From SIG607 sp045605385 (lineage in GTDB: Bacteria; Bacillota; Clostridia; Oscillospirales; Acutalibacteraceae), in NCBI GenBank assembly GCA_045605385.1, contig JAZUPW010000039.1:62001-126000 (forward strand): a stretch of DNA of 64,000 nt. The letters are read 5' to 3'. The notes under the pieces are model-generated. The model did no database searches. It had not been told where the DNA came from and saw only the letters and a list, made by a program, of their open reading frames with translations. A program made the translations under genes and the position numbers. Position 1 is the stretch's first letter, and each line of letters opens with the position of its first letter. Shown in pieces: positions 25,770 through 34,776 of the stretch.

Positions 25770-26438
25770 ATGGGCCAGAAAGTTAATCCACACGGTATAC
25801 GTGTAGGCGTTATTAAAAACTGGGATTCCCGTTGGTTTGCCAAGGATAATGTCTTCGGAGATACTTTGGTTGAGGACTATAACCTCCGTAAGTATTTGAA
25901 AAAGACTTTGTTCACTGCAGGCGTACCGAAGATTGAAATCGAACGTACAGCTGCTAAGGTTCGCATTCACATTCACTGTGCGAAACCCGGTATGGTTATC
26001 GGTCGCAACGGTGCTGAAATCGAAAAGATTAAAGCTGCTTGTGAAAAGATGATTGGCAAACCCTGCAACATCAACATTGTTGAAGTTAAAAATCCTGATA
26101 TGGATTCACAGCTTGTTGCTGAAAATATTGCAGCACAGCTTGAAAAGCGTGTATCTTTCCGTCGCGCTATGAAAATGGCTATCGGTCGCTCTATGCGTTT
26201 AGGCGCTAAGGGTATTAAGGTAACCGTTTCAGGCCGTTTAGGCGGTAGAGAAATCGCAGGCAGCGAAACTTATCATGAGGGTACTATCCCGCTTCAGACA
26301 CTTCGTGCTGACATTGATTACGGTTTTGCAGAGGCCGCAACAACCTATGGCCGTTTAGGCGTTAAGGTTTGGATCTACAAAGGAGAAGTTCTTCGTGATA
26401 CTAAGAAGAACACAACTAAGGAAGGAGGCTCTCGCTAA
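25770..26438 (+). CDS. rpsC: 30S ribosomal protein S3
   Basis: 222 residues. S3 lies at the mRNA entry site. The N-terminus MGQKVNPHGIRVGVIKNW and the KH-domain GxxG loop (GRNG within GMVIGRNGAEIEKIK) are clear. It overlaps rplP by one base (TAATG). Confidence 0.98.
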   Translation: MGQKVNPHGIRVGVIKNWDSRWFAKDNVFGDTLVEDYNLRKYLKKTLFTAGVPKIEIERTAAKVRIHIHCAKPGMVIGRNGAEIEKIKAACEKMIGKPCNINIVEVKNPDMDSQLVAENIAAQLEKRVSFRRAMKMAIGRSMRLGAKGIKVTVSGRLGGREIAGSETYHEGTIPLQTLRADIDYGFAEAATTYGRLGVKVWIYKGEVLRDTKKNTTKEGGSR

Positions 26439-26866
26439 TGTTATTACCTAAGCGTGTAAAATACCGCAGAGTACAGCGCGGTCGTATGACCGGTAAAGCC
26501 TCCAGAGGTATCACTATTACTCATGGTGATTTCGGTCTTCAGGCTTTAGAACCTGCGTGGATCACTTCTAATCAGATCGAAGCTGCCCGTATTGCTATGA
26601 CTCGTTATATCAAGCGTGGCGGTCAGGTTTGGATTAAAATATTCCCCGATAAGCCAATAACCGCAAAGCCGGCTGAAACCCGAATGGGTTCCGGTAAAGG
26701 TTCTCCGGAATATTGGGTAGCTGTTGTTAAACCCGGCCGTATTATGTTTGAAATCGGCGGTGTTAGCGAAGAACTTGCGCAAGAAGCTATGCGTCTTGCA
26801 GCTAATAAGCTTCCGATCAAATGCAAATTTGTGACGAAGAAAGATGAGATGGGTGGTGAGCAGTAA
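26438..26866 (+). CDS. rplP: 50S ribosomal protein L16
   Basis: 142 residues. L16 helps position A-site tRNA. Markers are MLLPKRVKYRRVQRGRM and RMGSGKGSPEYWVAVVKPGR. It is joined to both neighbours by one-base overlaps. Confidence 0.98.
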   Translation: MLLPKRVKYRRVQRGRMTGKASRGITITHGDFGLQALEPAWITSNQIEAARIAMTRYIKRGGQVWIKIFPDKPITAKPAETRMGSGKGSPEYWVAVVKPGRIMFEIGGVSEELAQEAMRLAANKLPIKCKFVTKKDEMGGEQ

Positions 26867-27072
26867 TGAACGCAAAGGAACTCAGAGAAATGACCGTAAC
26901 CGAGCTTAACGAACAATTAAGCAAGCTGAAGGAAGAATTATTCAATCTCCGTTTCCAGCTCGCCATTAACCAGCTCGACAACCCGATGCGCATTGGTGCT
27001 GTTAAAAAGGATATTGCTCGCATTAAAACTGTTATTCGCGAAAAAGAAATCCTTGACAGCGCTAAGGCATAA
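26866..27072 (+). CDS. rpmC: 50S ribosomal protein L29
   Basis: 68-residue helical-hairpin protein near the tunnel exit. NAKELREMTVTELNEQL at the start and the conserved FNLRFQLA core identify it. Translationally coupled to rplP through TAATG. Confidence 0.97.
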   Translation: MNAKELREMTVTELNEQLSKLKEELFNLRFQLAINQLDNPMRIGAVKKDIARIKTVIREKEILDSAKA

Positions 27073-27092
27073 CGGTAAGGAGGTATAGCGTA

Positions 27093-27350
27093 ATGAGCGA
27101 AAGAAACCTTCGTAAAACAAGAGTGGGCAAGGTTGTAAGCAACAAAATGGAAAAAACCGTTGTAGTTGCTATTGAAGACAACGTTAAGCATCCCCTCTAT
27201 AAGAAGATTATTAAAAACACAATCCGTTTAAAAGCCCATGACGAGAACAATATCTGCGGTGTTGGCGATAAGGTTCTTATTATGGAAACAAGACCACTTT
27301 CCAAAGATAAAAGATGGCGTGTGGTTGAGATTGTTGAAAAGGCACTTTAA
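27093..27350 (+). CDS. rpsQ: 30S ribosomal protein S17
   Basis: 85-residue primary 16S rRNA binder with an OB fold. Markers are KTRVGKVVSNKMEKTVVVAI and METRPLSKDKRWRVVEI. AAGGAGG precedes the ATG. Confidence 0.98.
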   Translation: MSERNLRKTRVGKVVSNKMEKTVVVAIEDNVKHPLYKKIIKNTIRLKAHDENNICGVGDKVLIMETRPLSKDKRWRVVEIVEKAL

Positions 27351-27371
27351 TGCTTAAAGGAGGAAACCACT

Positions 27372-27740
27372 GTGATACAACAACAGAGTTACCTCAAGGT
27401 TGCTGACAACACCGGTGCAAAAGAAATTATGTGCATCCGTGTGTTAGGCGGCTCCAGAAGGAGGTATGCCAACATTGGCGACGTAATCGTTGCTTCTGTA
27501 AAGAAAGCCACCCCCGGTGGTACTGTAAAGAAGGGCGATGTTGTTAAGGCTGTAGTAGTTCGTTCTGCTAAAGGTCTTCGTCGTAATGACGGCACATACA
27601 TCAGATTTGACGAGAACGCAGCAGTTATTATCCGTGATGATAAGAACCCGCGCGGAACTCGTATCTTCGGCCCGGTAGCCCGTGAGCTTCGTGATAAGGA
27701 TTACACAAAGATTCTTTCCTTGGCTCCCGAAGTACTTTAA
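27372..27740 (+). CDS. rplN: 50S ribosomal protein L14
   Basis: 122 residues. L14 forms intersubunit bridges. It starts with GTG at 27372 (MIQQQSYLKVADNTGAKE) behind AAAGGAGG. The C-terminal RELRDKDYTKILSLAPEVL is typical. Confidence 0.97.
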   Translation: MIQQQSYLKVADNTGAKEIMCIRVLGGSRRRYANIGDVIVASVKKATPGGTVKKGDVVKAVVVRSAKGLRRNDGTYIRFDENAAVIIRDDKNPRGTRIFGPVARELRDKDYTKILSLAPEVL

Positions 27741-27755
27741 TGGAGGATGAACACT

Positions 27756-28070
27756 ATGAAAATTAAAACTGGCGATACTGTAGTTCTCCTCACCGGAGAT
27801 AAAGAATATCGCGGCAAATCCGGAAAGGTCCTCGAAGTAAGCCCGAAGGAAGATAAGGTTATTGTTGAAGGTCTTAACGTTGTTAAAAAACACGTTAAAC
27901 CCCGCAAAGCCGGCGATCCTTCCGGTATTATTGAGACCGAAAGCGCTATCTACGCTTGCAAAGTTCAGGTTGTTTGCCCGAAATGCGGAAAGCCGACCCG
28001 CGTAGGCACAAAAGTTTACGAAGACGGTAAAAAAGACCGCATGTGCAAAAAGTGCGGCGAAACCTTTTAA
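27756..28070 (+). CDS. rplX: 50S ribosomal protein L24
   Basis: 104-residue KOW-domain protein that nucleates 50S assembly. The C-terminal half carries a zinc-ribbon-like CPKCGKPTRV...CKKCGETF, as in many L24 homologues. ATG 27756 is used. An ATG at 27747 overlaps the GGAGG ribosome site and would add three unconserved residues. Confidence 0.96.
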   Translation: MKIKTGDTVVLLTGDKEYRGKSGKVLEVSPKEDKVIVEGLNVVKKHVKPRKAGDPSGIIETESAIYACKVQVVCPKCGKPTRVGTKVYEDGKKDRMCKKCGETF

Positions 28071-28090
28071 GAGTTAGGAGGACATGACAA

Positions 28091-28630
28091 ATGTCAACGC
28101 TAAGAGAAGAATATAAAAGTTCTATAGCTCCCGCATTGATGAAAAAGTTTAACTACAAGAGCGTCATGCAGATTCCGAAGCTCGATAAGGTTATAATCAA
28201 TGTAGGTGTCAGCGAAGCTAAAGAAAATTCTAAAGTAATTGACGCAGTTATTGCTGACTTAAGCAAAATCACCGGTCAGAAGGCAGTACCTTGCTTAGCT
28301 AAGAAGTCTGTTGCAAACTTCAAGCTCCGTGCAGGTCAGCCTATTGGTGTTAAAGTCACCCTCCGCGGAGATAGAATGTATGAATTCGTTGAAAGATTCT
28401 TCAACGCAGCACTTCCCCGTGTGAGAGACTTCAGAGGCATTAACCCGAACTCGTTTGACGGTCGCGGAAACTATTCCATGGGCGTTAAAGAACAGTTAAT
28501 CTTCCCCGAAATTGAATTCGATAAGATTGATAAGGTTCGTGGTATGGACATCAACTTTGTCACAACTGCCGCTACAGACGAAGAAGCACGTGAGTTGCTC
28601 GATTTAATGGGCGCTCCGTTTGCGAAATAA
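28091..28630 (+). CDS. rplE: 50S ribosomal protein L5
   Basis: 179 residues. L5 binds 5S rRNA and contacts P-site tRNA. Recognised by MQIPKLDKVIINVGVSEA, KLRAGQPIGVKVTLRG and RGMDINFVTTA near the end. Confidence 0.98.
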   Translation: MSTLREEYKSSIAPALMKKFNYKSVMQIPKLDKVIINVGVSEAKENSKVIDAVIADLSKITGQKAVPCLAKKSVANFKLRAGQPIGVKVTLRGDRMYEFVERFFNAALPRVRDFRGINPNSFDGRGNYSMGVKEQLIFPEIEFDKIDKVRGMDINFVTTAATDEEARELLDLMGAPFAK

Positions 28631-28644
28631 GGAGAGAGAGTAAA

Positions 28645-28830
28645 ATGGCTAAAACATCTATGAAAATCAAACAGGCACGTCCTGCAAAGTTTTCTACCAG
28701 AGCTTATAGCAGATGCAAAATCTGCGGACGTCCTCACGCTTATCTTCGCAAGTACGGTATCTGCCGTATCTGCTTTAGAGAACTCGCTTATAAAGGCGAG
28801 ATTCCCGGCGTGACAAAGTCGAGCTGGTAA
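28645..28830 (+). CDS. rpsN: 30S ribosomal protein S14, zinc type
   Basis: 61-residue short (type Z) S14 with two zinc-binding pairs, CKICG and CRICF. No long zinc-free paralogue is in the window. Confidence 0.98.
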   Translation: MAKTSMKIKQARPAKFSTRAYSRCKICGRPHAYLRKYGICRICFRELAYKGEIPGVTKSSW

Positions 28831-28859
28831 CAGCAGAAGAAGCAAAGGAGGTTGACGGC

Positions 28860-29258
28860 ATGCAAATTACCGATACTATTGCTGATATGCTTACACGAAT
28901 CCGTAATGCATCTTCGGCTAAACACGACTCGGTAGATGTTCCTGCATCCAACGTAAAAAAGGCAATTGCTCAGATTTTACTTGATGAAGGTTACATCTCA
29001 AGCTTTCAGGTCGTTGAAGACGGAAAGCAGGGCATGATTCATATTGTATTGAAATATGGCCCGAAAAAAGCTCAGATCATCACAGGAATCCGCAGAGTTT
29101 CCAAACCTGGTTTGAGAATTTATACAAATGTAGAGGATATGCCTAAGGTAATGAAAGGCCTTGGTATTGCAATCCTCTCCACCTCTAAGGGTATTATGAC
29201 TGATAAGCAGGCTCGCGCTAACAACGTTGGCGGCGAAGTTCTCGCTTATGTCTGGTAA
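28860..29258 (+). CDS. rpsH: 30S ribosomal protein S8
   Basis: 132 residues. S8 organises the central 16S domain and in E. coli represses the spc operon. N-terminal TDTIADMLTRIRNASSAKH and C-terminal LSTSKGIMTDKQARANNVGG are conserved. Confidence 0.98.
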   Translation: MQITDTIADMLTRIRNASSAKHDSVDVPASNVKKAIAQILLDEGYISSFQVVEDGKQGMIHIVLKYGPKKAQIITGIRRVSKPGLRIYTNVEDMPKVMKGLGIAILSTSKGIMTDKQARANNVGGEVLAYVW

Positions 29259-29272
29259 GGGGGTGCTTTAGT

Positions 29273-29821
29273 ATGTCTCGTATAGGAAAGAAACCGATTA
29301 CCGTTCCTGCTGGTGTTGAAGTTAAAATCAACGGTCACGAAGTTACTGTAAAAGGCCCTAAGGGTACACTTACTAACACCTTCCGTCCTGAGATTGGAAT
29401 AGCACTTGAAAACGGTGAAATCATTGTTACTCGTCCCAACGACGAAGCAACCAATCGTTCTTACCACGGTCTTACCCGTACACTTCTTGCCAATATGGTA
29501 GAAGGTGTTACTAAAGGTTACTCTAAGGAATTAGAAGTAAACGGCGTTGGTTACCGTGTTCAGAAACAGGGAAACAACCTTGTTATGAACTTAGGTTATT
29601 CACATCAGGTTATTATTCCGGAGATCGAGGGAATTACAGTAGAAATTCCCGCGGCAAACAAGATAGTTATTTCCGGCCCCGATAAGCAGATGGTAGGCCA
29701 GTTTGCAGCAGAAGTTCGTAAGAAACGTCCGCCTGAACCCTATAAAGGTAAGGGTATTAAGTATGTTGACGAACATATCCGCCGCAAAGAAGGTAAAGCC
29801 GCTAAGGGCGCAAAGAAATAA
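29273..29821 (+). CDS. rplF: 50S ribosomal protein L6
   Basis: 182 residues. L6 lies near the factor-binding stalk. MSRIGKKPITVPAGVEV and the C-terminal RKKRPPEPYKGKGIKY are diagnostic. Confidence 0.98.
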   Translation: MSRIGKKPITVPAGVEVKINGHEVTVKGPKGTLTNTFRPEIGIALENGEIIVTRPNDEATNRSYHGLTRTLLANMVEGVTKGYSKELEVNGVGYRVQKQGNNLVMNLGYSHQVIIPEIEGITVEIPAANKIVISGPDKQMVGQFAAEVRKKRPPEPYKGKGIKYVDEHIRRKEGKAAKGAKK

Positions 29822-29842
29822 AAGTAAGGAGTGTATTTTAAT

Positions 29843-30202
29843 ATGGTTAATAAGCCAGATTCAAATAAGGCTCGTCTTAAACGTCACCTTCGCGTACGTT
29901 CTAAGATCAGCGGCACTGCAGAGTGTCCCCGCCTTGATGTTTTTCGCTCCAACAGCAACATTTACGCCCAGCTTATAGATGATGTTAAGGGTGTTACTTT
30001 AGCCGCTGCATCTACAGTTGAAAAAGACTTCGAAGGTGCAAAGGGCAATAAAGAGGCAGCCCGTAAGGTTGGACAGTTAATTGCAAAACGCGCAATTGAA
30101 AAAGGTATTGAATGCTGCGTATTCGATCGCGGCGGTTATATCTATCATGGTCGCGTTATGGAGCTTGCCGAAGGTGCCCGTGAGGGCGGCCTCAAGTTCT
30201 AA
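29843..30202 (+). CDS. rplR: 50S ribosomal protein L18
   Basis: 119 residues. A 5S rRNA-binding protein. RLKRHLRVRSKISGTAECPR and the C-terminal FDRGGYIYHGRVMELAEG identify it. ATG 29843 is placed well after AAGGAG; an in-frame GTG at 29831 lies directly against that site. Confidence 0.97.
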   Translation: MVNKPDSNKARLKRHLRVRSKISGTAECPRLDVFRSNSNIYAQLIDDVKGVTLAAASTVEKDFEGAKGNKEAARKVGQLIAKRAIEKGIECCVFDRGGYIYHGRVMELAEGAREGGLKF

Positions 30203-30221
30203 TAGAGGAGGAGGAATACTT

Positions 30222-30725
30222 TTGGCTAACAATTATGATGCTCATGGCATAGAATTACAAGAACGCGTAGTTGCTATCAACCGCGTATCTAAAACCGTAA
30301 AAGGCGGACGTATTATGAAATTCTCCGCTTTGGTTGTTGTCGGTGACGGCAATGGTTCCGTAGGTTTCGGCCTTGGAAAAGCAGGTGAAGTTCCCGATGC
30401 AATCCGCAAGGGAATTGAAGATGCTAAGAAAAATATGATCAAGGTTGCACTTAAGGGCTCCACAATTCCTCATGAAGTTATTGGTGAGTTCGGTGCAGGC
30501 CGAGTTCTTCTTAAACCGGCTGCAACCGGTACCGGCGTTATTGCCGGCGGTCCGGTTCGTGCCGTATTAGAAGCAGTAGGTATTAAAGATATTCGTACCA
30601 AGGCCTTGCGTTCTAACAATCCGTGCAATGTTGTAAGAGCCACAGTTGCAGGTCTTGCTTCTTTGCGTAGCGCAGAAGAAGTTGCTGCAATCCGCGGCAA
30701 GTCCGTAAAAGAAATTGTCGGTTAA
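30222..30725 (+). CDS. rpsE: 30S ribosomal protein S5
   Basis: 167 residues. S5 contributes to decoding accuracy and mRNA entry. It starts at TTG 30222, behind the very strong GGAGGAGGA (30208-30216). Nothing upstream in frame resembles S5, and a start further upstream would lie inside rplR. The core LQERVVAINRVSKTVKGGR and the VVVGDGNGSVGFGLGKA segment are intact. Confidence 0.96.
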   Translation: MANNYDAHGIELQERVVAINRVSKTVKGGRIMKFSALVVVGDGNGSVGFGLGKAGEVPDAIRKGIEDAKKNMIKVALKGSTIPHEVIGEFGAGRVLLKPAATGTGVIAGGPVRAVLEAVGIKDIRTKALRSNNPCNVVRATVAGLASLRSAEEVAAIRGKSVKEIVG

Positions 30726-30742
30726 GAAAGGAGCTAAATGAT

Positions 30743-30943
30743 ATGGCACTTAAAGTTAAACTTGTAAAAAGCACTATCGGCTCCAAAAAGGATCAAATCG
30801 CTACAGCTGAAGCATTAGGCCTTCACAAAATCGGCGATGAATCCATTCAGCCGGACAATGCTCAGACTATGGGCAAAATCAACAAAATCAGCCATCTCGT
30901 TGAGGTGTGCGAAGCAAAAAAAGCTACTAAAAAGAAAGCTTAA
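30743..30943 (+). CDS. rpmD: 50S ribosomal protein L30
   Basis: 66 residues, slightly longer than the usual 58-60 owing to a lysine/alanine tail (EAKKATKKKA). Core VKLVKSTIGSKKDQIATAEALGL matches the family. Confidence 0.96.
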   Translation: MALKVKLVKSTIGSKKDQIATAEALGLHKIGDESIQPDNAQTMGKINKISHLVEVCEAKKATKKKA

Positions 30944-30978
30944 TTATTTGCTTTAAGAATAATTAACGGATTAAAAGA

Positions 30979-31004
30979 TTCGCAATTAAATAAGGAGGTG
31001 CGAA
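30979..31004 (+). promoter_or_regulatory. Hairpin enclosing the rplO ribosome binding site
   Basis: Inverted repeat TTCGCA (30979-30984) and TGCGAA (30999-31004) flanks AAGGAGG of rplO, so the Shine-Dalgarno sequence would lie in the loop next to the stem. Confidence 0.4.
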
Positions 31005-31007
31005 ATT

Positions 31008-31448
31008 ATGAAACTGCATGAATTATCTCCTGCTGTAGGTTCCACTAAGGAAGCGAAGCGTATAGGCAGAGGTCACGGTTCCGGTAACGGAAAAACCGCT
31101 GGTAAAGGTCACAAGGGTCAGAAGGCTCGTGCCGGACGCGGATTCAGAGCCGGATTTGAAGGCGGACAGATGCCTCTTCAGAGACGTGTTCCGAAGCGTG
31201 GCTTTAATAACATTTTCGCTAAAGAGGTAACAGCTATCAATGTAGCTGCGCTCGAGGTGTTTGAAGACGGTGCTGTTGTAGATGCAGCTGCTTTGGTTGC
31301 AAACGGCATTATCGACAACGCAAATACTTCTTTAAAAGTTTTGGCTTGCGGAAAGCTTACTAAGAAGCTTACCGTTAAAGCAAATGCTTTCTCTGCCGGT
31401 GCAACAGAGAAAATTAATGCTGTCGGCGGAAAGGCTGAGGTGATCTGA
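31008..31448 (+). CDS. rplO: 50S ribosomal protein L15
   Basis: 146 residues. L15 has a glycine-rich, basic N-terminal extension (GRGHGSGNGKTAGKGHKGQK) that threads into 23S rRNA, and a globular C-terminal part. Its ribosome site lies between the arms of a small inverted repeat. It overlaps secY by one base (TGATG). Confidence 0.97.
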   Translation: MKLHELSPAVGSTKEAKRIGRGHGSGNGKTAGKGHKGQKARAGRGFRAGFEGGQMPLQRRVPKRGFNNIFAKEVTAINVAALEVFEDGAVVDAAALVANGIIDNANTSLKVLACGKLTKKLTVKANAFSAGATEKINAVGGKAEVI

Positions 31449-32713
31449 TGTTTGAAACATTAAGAAATGCCTGGGCTGTTGTGGATATCCGTAAAAAAAT
31501 ATTTTTTACAATATTTATCCTTATAATATTCCGCATTGGTTCAGTTATTCCGGTTCCTTTTATTGATGTATCTACTTTAAATGCTGCCGGAACAAACGAA
31601 TTTTTCAGTTATTTATCGGTTCTTACCGGTGGTGGACTTGAATACGGTGCAATATTCGCTTTGTCGGTTTCTCCGTATATCACTTCTTCCATTATAGTTC
31701 AGCTTTTGGCTGTAGCCATTCCTGCACTTGAACGTCTTTCTAAAGAAGGCGAAGAAGGTCAGAAGAAAATGGCTCAGATCACACGTTTTGTAACCGTTGC
31801 TTTAGGTCTGTTACAAGGCTTTGCATACTTTATGTATCTTAAAAACGTAGGTTGTATAAATAAACGTGGATTTATGCTTTGGGTTGCAGGTATCGTTGTT
31901 GTGCTTTGCCTTGCAGCAGGTTCTACACTTGTAATGTGGCTCGGCGAACAAATTGATGCTAAGGGTATTGGTAACGGAGTTTCTATGATTCTTTTTGCCG
32001 GTATCATTTCAAGAGCACCGCAGGCAGCCGTAGTTCTTTACAACAACTTAAAGGTTAACCCTGTTGCTGTAATTGCTATTGTTGTAATCTTCCTTGCTAT
32101 GATTGCATTCATAGTTTGGATGACCAACGCTGAACGCAGACTTCCGGTTCAATACGCTAAGCGTGTTGTTGGAAATAAAATGTATGGCGGTCAGAACACT
32201 CATATTCCGATCAAGGTTAATATGTCGGGTGTTATGCCTGTTATTTTCGCAAGCTCTATCTTGATGCTTCCGACAATGATATTAAGCTTTATGGGCAACA
32301 AAACAACTACCTCTTTTGGTAAGTTCTTGGCGCTCTTTAGCACTCAGGGCATTTTATACGCTGTACTTTATTTCTTCTTAATTATCGGATTTGCATATTT
32401 CTATGCAACAATTCAGTTCAATCCCGTAGAAATGGCTAATAACCTCCGTAAAAACGGCGGTTCGCTTCCAGGCATTCGTCCCGGTAAGCCAACATCTGAT
32501 TTTATTAGCAAGATTTTGTCAAGAATTACATTAATGGGCGCTTTCTTCTTAAGTATTATCGCAATTCTTCCTATAGTTGTAGGACAGATAGGAGCTATGA
32601 ATATCTCCTTGGGCGGTACTTCCATTATCATTCTTGTAGGTGTTGCACTTGACACCGTACAGAACCTTGAATCTCAGATGATGATGCGTCATTATAAAGG
32701 ATTCTTGGATTAA
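31448..32713 (+). CDS. secY: Preprotein translocase subunit SecY
   Basis: 421-residue channel protein of the Sec translocon with about ten membrane helices. Motifs such as SVSPYITSSIIVQLL, the RRLPVQYAKRVVG loop and FFYFATIQFNP-like segment (FYATIQFNPVEMANNL) are recognisable. In its usual place after rplO and before adk. Confidence 0.98.
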   Translation: MFETLRNAWAVVDIRKKIFFTIFILIIFRIGSVIPVPFIDVSTLNAAGTNEFFSYLSVLTGGGLEYGAIFALSVSPYITSSIIVQLLAVAIPALERLSKEGEEGQKKMAQITRFVTVALGLLQGFAYFMYLKNVGCINKRGFMLWVAGIVVVLCLAAGSTLVMWLGEQIDAKGIGNGVSMILFAGIISRAPQAAVVLYNNLKVNPVAVIAIVVIFLAMIAFIVWMTNAERRLPVQYAKRVVGNKMYGGQNTHIPIKVNMSGVMPVIFASSILMLPTMILSFMGNKTTTSFGKFLALFSTQGILYAVLYFFLIIGFAYFYATIQFNPVEMANNLRKNGGSLPGIRPGKPTSDFISKILSRITLMGAFFLSIIAILPIVVGQIGAMNISLGGTSIIILVGVALDTVQNLESQMMMRHYKGFLD

Positions 32714-32732
32714 TTCTAATAAGGAGAGAATA

Positions 32733-33371
32733 ATGAAACTTATTCTTTTAGGAGCTCCCGGTGCCGGTAAAGGCACTCAGGCAGAGTTTATCTCCGAAAA
32801 ATATAACATTCCTACCATTTCAACCGGTAATATAATTCGTGCGGCACTTAAAAATGCCACTGAAATGGGACTTGTTGCAAAGTCTTATATAGATGCCGGT
32901 GAATTGGTACCCGATGACGTGGTTATAGGAATAGTTAAAGAACGCCTTAGTGAAGACGATTGCCAAAACGGCTTTATACTTGACGGTTTTCCCCGTACCA
33001 TTCCTCAGGCACAAGCACTTGATGAAATGGATTTCGGTGTTGACACTGTTTTATCGCTTGAAGTAAGCGATAGCGAAATTGTTAAGCGTATGTCGGGCAG
33101 ACGTGTTTGCGAAAAGTGCGGTCAAAGCTATCACGTTCTCTTTAAGAAACCTCTTGTTGAAGATACTTGTAATGCTTGCGGCGGTAAGCTTGTTATAAGA
33201 AATGATGATAAACCCGAAACGGTACAGAATCGCTTAAACGTTTATCACGAGCAAACCGAACCGCTAAAAGATTACTACCAAAACAAAGGTATTCTTATTT
33301 CGGTTGACGGTAAATCTACCGTAGAAGCCACTACAAAAAGCGTTTTTGAAGCTTTGGAGAACAGATCATGA
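32733..33371 (+). CDS. adk: Adenylate kinase, zinc-lid type
   Basis: Interconverts ATP + AMP and 2 ADP. It is 212 residues with P-loop GAPGAGKGTQ, the DGFPRT motif and a long lid bearing four cysteines (CEKCGQSYH, later CNACGGK), the zinc-containing Gram-positive form. ATGA overlap with map. Confidence 0.98.
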   Translation: MKLILLGAPGAGKGTQAEFISEKYNIPTISTGNIIRAALKNATEMGLVAKSYIDAGELVPDDVVIGIVKERLSEDDCQNGFILDGFPRTIPQAQALDEMDFGVDTVLSLEVSDSEIVKRMSGRRVCEKCGQSYHVLFKKPLVEDTCNACGGKLVIRNDDKPETVQNRLNVYHEQTEPLKDYYQNKGILISVDGKSTVEATTKSVFEALENRS

Positions 33372-34117
33372 TAGTTTTAAAAACCAGCCGAGAACTTTCA
33401 CTTATGAAAGAAGCTTGCAGAGTATCGGCAGGTGCTTTACAGTTGATAGGCAAGTCAATAGAGCCGGGTATTACAACAGCGGAACTTGACAGTATTGCTG
33501 AGAAGTATATACTCAGTCAGGGTGCAAAACCCAACTTTAAAGGTTACTCTGGTTATCCGGCTACGGCTTGTATATCTATAAATAACGAGGTGATTCACGG
33601 CATACCAAACTCCTCGCGAAAAATTAAATCGGGCGATATAGTCAGTGTAGACTTAGGCGCTTCGATAAACGGCTATAACGGCGATAACGCCGCCACTTTC
33701 GCTGTAGGTGAAATATCCGAAGAAGCGAAGCGGCTGATTGAAGCAACCAAAGAAAGCCTTTATGAAGGTATAAAGGCAGCGGTTGCCGGCGGCAGAATCG
33801 GTGATATAGGTTTTGCGATAAGCAGGTATGTTGAAGCAAGAGGCTTTTCTGTGGTACGTGAATTCGTAGGTCACGGAATAGGTACTAAATTGCATGAAGC
33901 ACCCGAGGTTCCCAATTACGGAACTGCCGGAAAGGGAATCCGCTTGTTACCCGGTATGACAATTGCAATTGAACCAATGATCAATGCAGGTGCAGCGGGT
34001 GTCAAGACATTACAAGACGGTTGGACAGTAATTACAAGTGACGGCTCTTTGTCCGCACATTTTGAGCACACTGTTGCAATTACTTCAGACGGTCCTCAGA
34101 TTATGACGCAAGTTTAA
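33368..34117 (+). CDS. map: Methionine aminopeptidase, type I
   Basis: Removes the initiator methionine from nascent proteins. It is 249 residues. The five metal ligands are in place around DLGASINGYNGDNAATF, GHGIGTKLHEAPEVP, IAIEPM and the final HFEHTVAIT. Contrast the M24 paralogue at 50103, which has lost most of them. Confidence 0.97.
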   Translation: MIVLKTSRELSLMKEACRVSAGALQLIGKSIEPGITTAELDSIAEKYILSQGAKPNFKGYSGYPATACISINNEVIHGIPNSSRKIKSGDIVSVDLGASINGYNGDNAATFAVGEISEEAKRLIEATKESLYEGIKAAVAGGRIGDIGFAISRYVEARGFSVVREFVGHGIGTKLHEAPEVPNYGTAGKGIRLLPGMTIAIEPMINAGAAGVKTLQDGWTVITSDGSLSAHFEHTVAITSDGPQIMTQV

Positions 34118-34128
34118 TAGGTGGATCT

Positions 34129-34398
34129 ATGGAAAAAGTAAAAGTCGTGTTGTCTATCGCAGGGCGCGATAAAGGGCGCTTACTTGCGGTTGTTGGTGAA
34201 GAAGACGGTTATTACTTACTGGTTGACGGTAAAGAAAGACCAATTTCAAGACCAAAACGAAAAAATGTCAGACACATTGCCTTTACGGCTTGTTGTTTAG
34301 AGCAGGTTGATATTTTGTCCAACAAATCATTACGACGCGCATTAATGCGCTGTAAAGAGCAAAAGGAGGATTTCGGGTCATGTCCAAAGAAGATGTAA
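34129..34398 (+). CDS. KOW-domain RNA-binding protein
   Basis: 89 residues with an N-terminal KOW-like segment (AGRDKGRLLAVVGEEDGYYLLVDG) similar to L14e/L24-type RNA binders. Proteins of this kind occur between map and infA in many Firmicutes. The function is not established; ribosome or rRNA binding is likely. Its last 19 bases overlap infA, whose ribosome site is inside this gene. Confidence 0.85.
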   Translation: MEKVKVVLSIAGRDKGRLLAVVGEEDGYYLLVDGKERPISRPKRKNVRHIAFTACCLEQVDILSNKSLRRALMRCKEQKEDFGSCPKKM

Positions 34399-34598
34399 TC
34401 GAATTGGAAGGTACCGTTGTCGAGTCCATGCCTAACGCAATGTTCAAGGTTGAAATACAAGGCGGACATACAATTTTAGCTCATATTTCAGGAAAACTTC
34501 GTATGAACTTCATACGCATTCTTCCGGGAGATAAAGTAACAGTTGAGATGTCGCCGTACGATCTGTCAAAGGGACGCATTACCTGGCGTTCTAAATAA
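34380..34598 (+). CDS. infA: Translation initiation factor IF-1
   Basis: 72-residue OB-fold factor binding the 30S A site. MSKEDVIELEGTVVESMPNA and the C-terminal DLSKGRITWRSK are canonical. AAAGGAGG inside the upstream gene defines the start. Confidence 0.98.
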   Translation: MSKEDVIELEGTVVESMPNAMFKVEIQGGHTILAHISGKLRMNFIRILPGDKVTVEMSPYDLSKGRITWRSK

Positions 34599-34629
34599 GA
34601 CAGACAGAAAATGAGGGAGGGTAATCCAA

Positions 34630-34743
34630 ATGAAAGTCAGACCTTCTGTTAAAAAGATTTGCGAAAAATGCAAAATCATCAGACGCAAGGGAAAGATCAT
34701 GGTTATCTGTGAAAATCCCAAGCACAAACAGCGTCAGGGTTAA
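34630..34743 (+). CDS. rpmJ: 50S ribosomal protein L36
   Basis: 37-residue L36, MKVRPSVKKICEKCKIIRRK and onward, with the zinc ligands Cys11, Cys14, Cys27 and His32. It is the zinc-binding form and lies in the standard infA-rpmJ-rpsM order. GAGGGAGGG precedes the ATG. Confidence 0.98.
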   Translation: MKVRPSVKKICEKCKIIRRKGKIMVICENPKHKQRQG

Positions 34744-34776
34744 TCCTGCGCAAACTAATGTGGAGGTGCATTAAAA

